Assembly: GCA_937868205.1 (NCBI GenBank)
Contig: CALMMC010000098.1
Location: forward strand, 1-31,843
Direction of reading: 5' to 3'
Source of the DNA: JAAZPG01 sp012797375
GTDB lineage: Bacteria; Acidobacteriota; Aminicenantia; Aminicenantales; UBA4085
Length of the DNA stretch: 31,843 nucleotides
Shown here: positions 15,446 to 22,326 of the stretch, one piece after another
Layout: each line of letters opens with the position of its first letter
How positions within the stretch are numbered: the first letter of the stretch is position 1
The notes under the pieces: generated by a model
Database searches by the model: none
Told to the model about the DNA's origin: nothing
Seen by the model: the letters and a program-made list of their open reading frames with translations, nothing else
Translations under genes and position numbers: made by a program

Positions 15446-15600
15446 CGGCTCCGGTCTTGACGGCCGCGGCCGGCATCTCGAAGTCGCCGGGCGCCGGAGC
15501 GTCCGAACGGCGGGGGCCGGGATCACGGCCCCATTCGCGTCCCAGGGATTCCGCGGGGGCGGCCTGGGCGCGGCGGGCGGTTTCCATGAGATTCTGTGGA
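15302..15600 (+). repeat. 299-bp direct repeat, copy B
   Basis: Partner of 9541-9839, same orientation, 97% identical. This copy continues leftward into the rest of the hicA relic, so copy A looks like the truncated descendant, or the left junction was made by the duplication event itself. Confidence 0.93.
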
Positions 15601-15650
15601 AAGACGACTTGCGATTGGCAGTATTCTTGGCCCGGGAGGTCCCGGCGACC
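15551..15650 (+). pseudogene. IS91 transposase fragment (copy B)
   Basis: GGCGGCCTGGGCGCGGCGGG and the following sequence up to TTGGCCCGGGAGGT match the transposase gene around 868-960. The match ends sooner than in copy A. Together with the hicA relic and the repeat it explains most of the gene-less stretch 15162-15896; in 15651-15896 I see nothing. Confidence 0.75.
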
Positions 15651-15896
15651 TGGTTCGTCCCGCCGCGCGACCCATAATCATCGCGGCAGGCTTCGATCTG
15701 GTAGGTTTCGCCCAGGGCCGGGTCGGTAAGGCCGGCGCCCCCCGGCGCGGTTCCTCATTTCACGAGCGCCTTGGCTTCTCCCGATCGATCCTTTCCCCTC
15801 ACGAGTCAGAGGAGAGGAGGGAATGAACGACGGACTGAAGCCGGAGACGGCGGAATCCCGGGGAAAGGGGCGAGGCCGCGGAAGAGGAGGCGGTCC

Positions 15897-16562
15897 TCAG
15901 GCGGACCGGGCCAGAACGCCGGACCGGAGAAATTCCAGGATGAACGCTTTTTCCTTGGCCGGGTCCTGCTCGCCGTGGAGGATGAGGTTTGAAACCATGC
16001 CCTCCAGGATGTCGAACAAGGTCGAGGCGACCATGGCCGAGCCGTAGCGCTTGGCGATGTCCGGCCGGAGGATCCCCTGGAGGCATTGGGCCAGCATCTC
16101 CTCCATTTTTTTGCGGCTTTCGACGTGCCAGGACATGTGTTCTTCGATGTTCTCGTGGACGACCAGATGCTGTTCGCGGAAGTACATTTTCAAAAAGTCC
16201 TTTTTAGAGGTCATCAAGAGAAAGTAACCGAGGATGATCTCTTCCAGGACCTGGGCCTTGTCCCGGTTCCGTCCGAGGATGAGCTTGAACATCTCATTGA
16301 GGCTCCGGTAGAGCCGCTCATACAGGCTGGTGAACATCTCGTACTTGTTCTTAAAGTATTTGTAAAGCGTCGGCTTGGACAATCCGCACTCCCGGGCGAC
16401 CATGTCCATGGAGGTCTTGCCGTATCCGTGGGTGACGAAAAGATGCTCGCTGTGTTCGAGGATGAACTGGCGGATGGCGTCCTCGCGGCCGCCCGGCGGA
16501 TAGGGATTGCGGGCCTTCTTCGCCGCCGTCGTTCCGGTTTTCGTCCGCGCCCTGGTTTTCAT
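15897..16562 (-). CDS. TetR-family transcriptional regulator
   Basis: 221 residues. A basic N-terminal tail precedes the TetR DNA-binding domain: FVTHGYGKTSMDMVARECGL followed by SKPTLYKYFKNKYEMF, the classic helix-turn-helix with its Leu-Tyr-x-Tyr-Phe end. The rest is an all-helical ligand domain. The start is the ATG at 16562, with GGGAGG 7 nt upstream; the frame stays open further upstream without a ribosome site. It is the last gene of the minus-strand transport operon, 13 bp after the barrel gene, and probably represses the operon at the AT-rich region 21820-21870. The inducing ligand may be the transported compound. Confidence 0.92.
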   Translation of the reverse strand: MKTRARTKTGTTAAKKARNPYPPGGREDAIRQFILEHSEHLFVTHGYGKTSMDMVARECGLSKPTLYKYFKNKYEMFTSLYERLYRSLNEMFKLILGRNRDKAQVLEEIILGYFLLMTSKKDFLKMYFREQHLVVHENIEEHMSWHVESRKKMEEMLAQCLQGILRPDIAKRYGSAMVASTLFDILEGMVSNLILHGEQDPAKEKAFILEFLRSGVLARSA

Positions 16563-16575
16563 CGGCAAGCCTCCC

Positions 16576-17847
16576 TCAAAAATATACCCGGAAAGAAAGG
16601 AAAACGAAATCCGGGTAGCTTCCGAATTCCGAATCAAGGACCGGCCCGGTCCCGGTTGCATCGAACGGGGACCTTAACGGCGGACGGCCGACTCCCACGA
16701 ATGCTCCGGCTCCGAGGTAGATATTTTCGGCGATATTGTATTCCGCCTGGGGCGAAAGCGCCAGCGAGCCGTCGGTCGCATTCCAGAGGAGGAGCCCGGA
16801 AACGGGGATCAGCGGCGTCGCTTGCCAGGTCAAGCCCGCGGCAAGGTAATGACGGCCCATCAGATACGCGGCTCCCCTCGTATAAGCCGGCCGGGAAAAG
16901 AGGGCGGTGTAATCCCCGGGCTCCGAGGACCCGGCCGAATTGTAATGATACTCGAAGAAGGCATAAGCACGGTCGCTCAGGCTGCGGTCGATACCGACCG
17001 TAAGGCGGGCATAGCTTGAAGCCTTGGGCTTTTTTCCGTTCAAGGCGTCCGGAAAGACGCAAGCCCCCTCGAGCCAAACGCCGGCCCCGCCCAAGGAGCG
17101 GGCCAGGTCGAGGCCCAGGAGCAGGTCTTCGCGAAATCCGAGAAGGAGGAGGGCCGCGTCGGTCTCCAGAACATTGACCTTGCCCCGAAGGAAAAAGGCG
17201 CTCCGCTTGAACTCCAAGTCCCGGCCGAAAACGGCCCCCGCGTCGAGCTCGCTCAAGGCGCCCAGGGGAATCCTCAGGCGGACGGCGTCCACGCCGAAAC
17301 GCTCCTCCTTGTCCAATTCCTGGAAGGAGAATGGAGCGATGAGATCGGTTGGATTCGTGATCCGGCCGCTTCCCCAGGCCACCGGCTGGCGGCCGAGGAT
17401 GAGATCCCCGAACGTCATCTTGACCGACAGCGACAGGCGGTCGAGGTTGTGATAGAAGCCGAAGCTTCCGGCCGGCTTTCCCGGCGCCGGGACGAGGCGC
17501 GAGCGGAAATCGGCCGCCCGGTAATCGCCCGCTTCCGGGGACGGAATAAACGGCGAGGCCCGAAAAAAAAGCGTATCCTGGATCCGGGGCGAAAGGTCGT
17601 AAGCCGCTTGGAACGAGACATCCGGCGACAGGTCCCCGGCGAGGAACACCCGGAGGCGAAATTGGGAGATCCCCGGGAGCGGCAGGTCCGAAGCGGCCGT
17701 CTTCGATTCGGGCAGGCGGAAGACGACCGAATGATTTTTCAGGTAGCCGCCGAGCTCGAGCTCTCCTTCCGCCGCCGGGGGAAGGGCCGCCATGGCCAGG
17801 GCGGCGGCCAGCGCTCCGGCCCCGATTGATGCCCGCGGTCTTCTCAT
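16576..17847 (-). CDS. outer-membrane beta-barrel protein (DUF1302-like)
   Basis: About 423 residues. A signal peptide (GAGALAAALAMAALPPAA) is followed by alternating amphipathic strands to a C-terminal Phe (FLSFRVYF), the outer-membrane barrel end signal. The segment GRQPVAWGSGRITNPTDLIA recalls DUF1302-type barrels that sit beside LolA-like and lipid-exporter genes; this is a memory-based match and not certain. An ATG at 17871 would overlap the ATPase gene by 17 nt. The ATG at 17847 has GAGG upstream and fits the signal peptide, so I chose it. Placed between the ABC ATPase and TetR, it is the probable outer-membrane partner of the shuttle. Confidence 0.82.
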   Translation of the reverse strand: MRRPRASIGAGALAAALAMAALPPAAEGELELGGYLKNHSVVFRLPESKTAASDLPLPGISQFRLRVFLAGDLSPDVSFQAAYDLSPRIQDTLFFRASPFIPSPEAGDYRAADFRSRLVPAPGKPAGSFGFYHNLDRLSLSVKMTFGDLILGRQPVAWGSGRITNPTDLIAPFSFQELDKEERFGVDAVRLRIPLGALSELDAGAVFGRDLEFKRSAFFLRGKVNVLETDAALLLLGFREDLLLGLDLARSLGGAGVWLEGACVFPDALNGKKPKASSYARLTVGIDRSLSDRAYAFFEYHYNSAGSSEPGDYTALFSRPAYTRGAAYLMGRHYLAAGLTWQATPLIPVSGLLLWNATDGSLALSPQAEYNIAENIYLGAGAFVGVGRPPLRSPFDATGTGPVLDSEFGSYPDFVFLSFRVYF

Positions 17848-17854
17848 CGCGGCC

Positions 17855-18556
<702 letters not shown>

Positions 18557-18568
18557 GGTTGTTCTCCT

Positions 18569-19795
18569 TCACATCGTTCTTTTCATGGCCCGGGTGACGG
18601 ACATCCGGGCGGCGAAGCCGGCCGGGTATAATCCCACCAACAGGGTGAACAGAAGCACGCCGGCCGGGAAAATGACGTACTGTTTGAGATGGAAGACCGG
18701 ATAGATGAGCTCCTTGATGGTCACCCCGGCGAATTCGATGTTCTGATAATTCACTCCGGTCAGGGAAACGATCAGGGTGACAAGGAATCCCAGCCCGACG
18801 CCGAGAGCGATGCTCAACAGGGCCAGCGATCCCGCTTCCAGGATCACAAGCCGGCGGATTCCTCCGGGCCTCGTTCCGACCGCCCGCAGGACGCCGAACT
18901 CGAACATCCGCTCGTAGATCGACATGAACATGGTATTGACGATGCCGAGGGCGACCACGGTGAAGAGCAGCAAGCCGAGGATCAGGCTGGCCGCCGTCGT
19001 CATCTGATAAACGGATTTCAGGGCCGGGAAAAGCCGGGGCCATCCCAGGGCTTCGTTCCCCCCGGTCGAATAGTCCGTCCAGAAAGGATGGGTCTCGTCC
19101 TGGGAGACGCGAGGATCCTTGAACGACAAAGCGATTTCATTCACCCGGCCGGCCAGGCCGAGCATGTCCTGGGCTTTTTCGATCCGGACGAAGGCCAACC
19201 CGTCGTCCAGATCGTCGGTGTTGAAACGATAGATGCCCGAGACGCGAAACAGGTCCTGGGAGAGCTCCCCGCTTCCCGCCCGGGAGACGGTCACCACGAC
19301 CCGGTCGCCCACGCCGACTTCGAGGAGATCGGCCAGTTTGCGGCCGATGACGATGTTCTGCGGGTCATTCCCGCCGAAGTAATCGCCGGCCTCGATGACG
19401 TCGTCCATCTGGCTGAGAGCCCGCTCGGTGTCCGGGCGGACCCCGACGAGGAGGACGGGATTGACGTTGGCCGCGGAGGTTACCATTCCCTGGCTCAGCG
19501 TCCGCGGGGTGAACGCCTTGACCAGCGTATCGTTCCTCAAGTCGGCCAGGAGCCGCTCGCTCCCGGCCACGGTCAGGTTCGCGTCCCGGGCGAGCAGGAA
19601 ATCCCGTCCGTGGATCTGCGCCTCGCCGGTGAAGGAAGCCGTGGCCGCGGCGATCATATTATCGGCCATGCCGATATAAAGCGCGTCCAGGAACATCAAG
19701 GCGGCCAGGCCGACGGCGACGGCGATTCCGGTGATGTAGGTCCGGCGCTTGTTGCGGAAGATATTGCGCCAGGCAAGTCGCGAATAGAGGCTCAT
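18569..19795 (-). CDS. FtsX/LolC-E-type ABC permease, second subunit
   Basis: 408 residues with the four-helix FtsX-type layout: one N-terminal helix (VAVGLAALMFLDALYIGM), a large periplasmic domain of about 220 residues of the MacB type, then three C-terminal helices starting at ASLILGLLLFTVVALGIVNT. The cytosolic coupling segment FEFGVLRAVGTRPGGI is the standard contact to the ATPase. GGAGG lies 6 nt before the ATG. It is 10 bp after the first permease and 12 bp before the ATPase, so the complex is likely a heterodimer of these two permeases with two copies of the ATPase, as in LolCDE. Confidence 0.93.
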   Translation of the reverse strand: MSLYSRLAWRNIFRNKRRTYITGIAVAVGLAALMFLDALYIGMADNMIAAATASFTGEAQIHGRDFLLARDANLTVAGSERLLADLRNDTLVKAFTPRTLSQGMVTSAANVNPVLLVGVRPDTERALSQMDDVIEAGDYFGGNDPQNIVIGRKLADLLEVGVGDRVVVTVSRAGSGELSQDLFRVSGIYRFNTDDLDDGLAFVRIEKAQDMLGLAGRVNEIALSFKDPRVSQDETHPFWTDYSTGGNEALGWPRLFPALKSVYQMTTAASLILGLLLFTVVALGIVNTMFMSIYERMFEFGVLRAVGTRPGGIRRLVILEAGSLALLSIALGVGLGFLVTLIVSLTGVNYQNIEFAGVTIKELIYPVFHLKQYVIFPAGVLLFTLLVGLYPAGFAARMSVTRAMKRTM

Positions 19796-19805
19796 GATGG
19801 TCCTC

Positions 19806-21020
19806 CTAGAAGATGCGGATCGAGCGGGCCGGCTCGGTCCGGGCGGCCCGAACGGCCGGCCACAGACTGACGAAAAGCGCGGAGAAAAGAACGGTCAGGG
19901 CAGGGATCGCCAACGTCCGAGCATTGACCTCCGTGGTGAAGGATCTCATCTCCATTCCCCCGAAGGTGACCCCCTTGGAGAAAATCACAATCTCGTGTTG
20001 AGCGACGGCGGAATTGATTAAAAACCCGGCCCCGGCCCCCAAGACGACGCTCGCCGCGGCCAGAAGCAGGACTTCGCAAAGGATCAGCCGGAAGACCTGC
20101 CGGGGCCGCGTCCCCAGGGCCTTCAGCACGCCGTATTCCCTCCGCCGCTCCAGGACCGACATCAGAGTCGTGTTCAGAACGCCGAACGAGACGACGATAA
20201 ACAAGATCAGGAGCATCATTTCATGGCCGCGGCTGTCGGCTTGCATGGCGTTGTAAAAGCTTTTGGCGAACTCCTGCCAAGGTTGGACGTCGACCGGAAA
20301 GGCGGCCAGGGATTCGCGGAGGGAGGCGTTCAGGTTCGTTGCTTTTTTCAGGGAACGGGAAACGACGACGATCTCGTGGACCGCTTCCTCGAGAACGAAC
20401 AAGCTCCGGGCGTCCTCGAGATGAAGGTAGGCGGAAGTCCGGTCGGTCGCCATGTCGCCGGTGTCGGCCAGGCCGATGAGCCGGTAGACGTCGTTGGCCA
20501 GGGATCCGTCAGCGGCTTGAGAAACCAGAACGACCTCGTCTCCAATCGCGGCTTTCAGCGCCTGGGCCAAGCCCGGGCCGAGAATGATTTCCTTCGAGGG
20601 ATCCGGAGAAAAGCTCCGGCCCCGGGTGATCTTTCTCTCAAAGCGGGTGGCCGCGTTCTCCCGGACCGGATCGATGCCCAGGATCCGGGCCGTATCCGTC
20701 CGTTCTCCGACCGAGGCCAGGGCCGCGGCGATAATCCGAGGGGCCCACGCCTCCGCGTCCCGCGACCGGTCGATTTCAACGCCGATCTCGCGGCCGTTCC
20801 GGATGACTTTTTGGAGGGTCGGGCGTTCCAGGTAGCCGCGGGCGTGAATCTGGATGTGTCCCATGCGGCTTCTGGTGAACTCGTCGACGATCCGGTTGTA
20901 CGTTCCGTCGATGACTCCCAGGGCCAGGGAAGCCAGGACAAAGCCGCCGAACATCGTCAGGGTGGTCAAGAGGGAACGCCGCTTCTGGCGGAAAATATTG
21001 CGGAAAGCCATTTTTATCAT
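19806..21020 (-). CDS. FtsX/LolC-E-type ABC permease, first subunit
   Basis: 404 residues with the same layout as the second permease: a first helix around FGGFVLASLALGVIDG, a MacB-like periplasmic domain and three C-terminal helices from MMLLILFIVVSFGVLNTTLM. The coupling helix RREYGVLKALGTRPRQVF is present. The two permeases are related but clearly different, as LolC and LolE are. AGAGGA precedes the ATG at 21020; the gene begins 10 bp after the LolA-like gene. The substrate is not readable from sequence. Coupling to a LolA-like carrier suggests a lipoprotein or other lipid taken from the outer leaflet of the inner membrane. Confidence 0.93.
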   Translation of the reverse strand: MIKMAFRNIFRQKRRSLLTTLTMFGGFVLASLALGVIDGTYNRIVDEFTRSRMGHIQIHARGYLERPTLQKVIRNGREIGVEIDRSRDAEAWAPRIIAAALASVGERTDTARILGIDPVRENAATRFERKITRGRSFSPDPSKEIILGPGLAQALKAAIGDEVVLVSQAADGSLANDVYRLIGLADTGDMATDRTSAYLHLEDARSLFVLEEAVHEIVVVSRSLKKATNLNASLRESLAAFPVDVQPWQEFAKSFYNAMQADSRGHEMMLLILFIVVSFGVLNTTLMSVLERRREYGVLKALGTRPRQVFRLILCEVLLLAAASVVLGAGAGFLINSAVAQHEIVIFSKGVTFGGMEMRSFTTEVNARTLAIPALTVLFSALFVSLWPAVRAARTEPARSIRIF

Positions 21021-21030
21021 GGGATATCCT

Positions 21031-21795
21031 CTACTTGCCGGATCGCAGCGCCCGCAGGGAAAAGAGATCGTCCTTCAAGGACAGATCGAATTGAATCTCC
21101 CGGTAGCGCAGGACGGTTTTGCTGCCCGTTTTCGTCCGGGGAACCATTTCCATGACAGCGGGAACGGTCCGCCGGCCGAAGGTTCGCACCTCGCTGTAGC
21201 TCATGATCCGGGCCACTTGGCCCTTTTCGTCATAGAATTTCTGCCAGACCGGGAGCGTATCGGCTTCAGCGACGGCGATGACGATCTTGTCCCAGACGAC
21301 GGCCACTCCCGGCTTGGGCCGGCATTCCAGGTAGAGAATTCCCTTTTCGGCCTCCGGCGGAGTCACCATTCGGAACGTGAAATCATCAACGAACGTGAAT
21401 TCCTTGACCAGATCATCGTTCGTGAAGTCCGAGCCCATCCAGGAGCTCATCATCATGGATGGCGGAATCTTGATGACCTTGTCGGTCTTCGGCAGGTAGT
21501 TCCACATTTCGTTGCCCAGGCGGAGAGTCCCGATCCCGGCTTCCTTCTTGGGCTCCAGGATGCGGATCAGCGTTTTCGACTGTCCTTGGGTCCATCCCTT
21601 CAAGGCCAGCGTCCTCCGCCAATCGGGGGTGACGATTTCCATTTCGATGCGGGCATAGCTCGAATCGCTCCGGTAAAGGTCGTCGATCTTGCGGGCCAGC
21701 TCCCGCGCTTTCGGGTCCTCCGACTGGCCCGGGGCGAACGCCGCCCCGAGAAAAACCGCGATGAAAACCGCGAATGGAAAGAGTTTCTTGCTCAT
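21031..21795 (-). CDS. LolA-like outer-membrane lipoprotein-sorting protein
   Basis: About 254 residues. A signal peptide (KLFPFAVFIAVFLGAAFA) leads into a LolA-like half-barrel of the outer-membrane lipoprotein-sorting family. Typical pieces are ARKIDDLYRSDSSYARIEME, RRTLALKGWTQGQSKTLIRI, AGIGTLRLGNEMWNYLPKTD and the MMSSWMGSDFTNDDLVKE segment. Such carriers hold a lipid chain in a hydrophobic cup and carry it across the periplasm. The chosen start is the second of two adjacent ATG codons, at 21795, 5 nt after GGAGG; the open frame continues to a TTG at 21819. It is the first gene of the six-gene operon. Housekeeping LolA is shorter and sits elsewhere in most genomes, so this is probably a specialised set. 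Confidence 0.92.
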   Translation of the reverse strand: MSKKLFPFAVFIAVFLGAAFAPGQSEDPKARELARKIDDLYRSDSSYARIEMEIVTPDWRRTLALKGWTQGQSKTLIRILEPKKEAGIGTLRLGNEMWNYLPKTDKVIKIPPSMMMSSWMGSDFTNDDLVKEFTFVDDFTFRMVTPPEAEKGILYLECRPKPGVAVVWDKIVIAVAEADTLPVWQKFYDEKGQVARIMSYSEVRTFGRRTVPAVMEMVPRTKTGSKTVLRYREIQFDLSLKDDLFSLRALRSGK

Positions 21796-21819
21796 CATCT
21801 CCTCCCGTTCAAATGACAA

Positions 21820-21870
21820 ATACTAAGAGTATAATAATATTACTAATAATCAATAATATTAACGCCGAGT
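21820..21870 (-). promoter_or_regulatory. AT-rich promoter/operator region of the transport operon
   Basis: A nearly pure AT stretch in an otherwise GC-rich region. It holds two identical self-complementary 8-mers, TAATATTA at 21835-21842 and 21854-21861, with centres 19 bp apart (about two helical turns). The paired palindromes suit binding of two TetR dimers. TATACT on the minus strand is a possible -10. The exact promoter is uncertain. Confidence 0.55.
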
Positions 21871-21913
21871 AAAATCTAAGGCTTCGCGCTCCGGATGTCA
21901 AGAGTTTTATTTC

Positions 21914-22015
21914 GTCTGTAAAGACAAAGTGAAAACGCCGGTTTTCTGCAACGTCAAAAGGCCCGGTTTAGTCAAGGGGCCAATCCTTTTTAGATGGGCC
22001 TTTTGGCGAGGACAG
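21914..22015. repeat. IS-end-like repeat, copy 2 (fuller form)
   Basis: The fuller version of 7036-7103, with the words CGCCGGTTTT, CAAAAGGCCCGGTTTAG and TTTTTAGATGGGCCTTTTGG. The repeated CCGGTTT/CAAAAGG words look like multiple transposase binding sites at an IS end (IS21-like is my guess). No transposase gene of that family is present. It lies in the gene-less stretch 21871-22326. Confidence 0.5.
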
Positions 22016-22118
22016 GGCCCGGAGAGGACGGCCAAGGGCCGTAAAGGAGGGCAAAGCTCATGGAGGAGGGCGTCCGCTGCCGCGAGAGGGGCTTCCTGGC
22101 AAACGGCCTTTTCTTTTC

Positions 22119-22148
22119 TTGACAACTCCTCAAACGCTCAATTATCCT
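22119..22148 (+). promoter_or_regulatory. candidate promoter for the diguanylate cyclase
   Basis: TTGACA (22119-22124), 18 bp, TATCCT (22143-22148). It overlaps the transposase relic at 22136, so the mobile debris may supply the -10 box. The leader to the ATG at 22327 would be about 170 nt. Confidence 0.45.
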
Positions 22149-22235
22149 CATTCCCGATGGCAGGATGGGATTTCAAGACAAGACGGGGCTTTTCGGCGAT
22201 GATCCGCGGAGAAAAGAAAATCCTATCCCTCGGCC
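22136..22235 (+). pseudogene. IS91 transposase 3'-end relic
   Basis: CTCAATTATCCTCATT is shared with 1559-1574 of the transposase gene. Then GATGGGATTTCAAGACAAGAC aligns with GATGGGGTTTCATGACGAGAC there, and both continue into a GGGGCTTTT word. Only the extreme 3' end of the element is left. The shared region is the part of the intact frame that looks like read-through, so it belongs to the element's right end rather than to chromosomal flank. Confidence 0.7.
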
Positions 22236-22326
22236 CCGCCGCCGGACCGCCTGCGACCCTCGAGATCCCGGCCGCCAATCCCCGCCGGCCGCCAGGCAAC
22301 GGCTTCATTTCAAAAAGGGAAAATAG

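Noticed and set aside
18689..19870. A 393-codon plus-strand open frame opposite the permease genes
   Set aside because: It is very rich in Asp, Gln and Gly, has no motif, and spans the gap between two permease genes that have clear family features.
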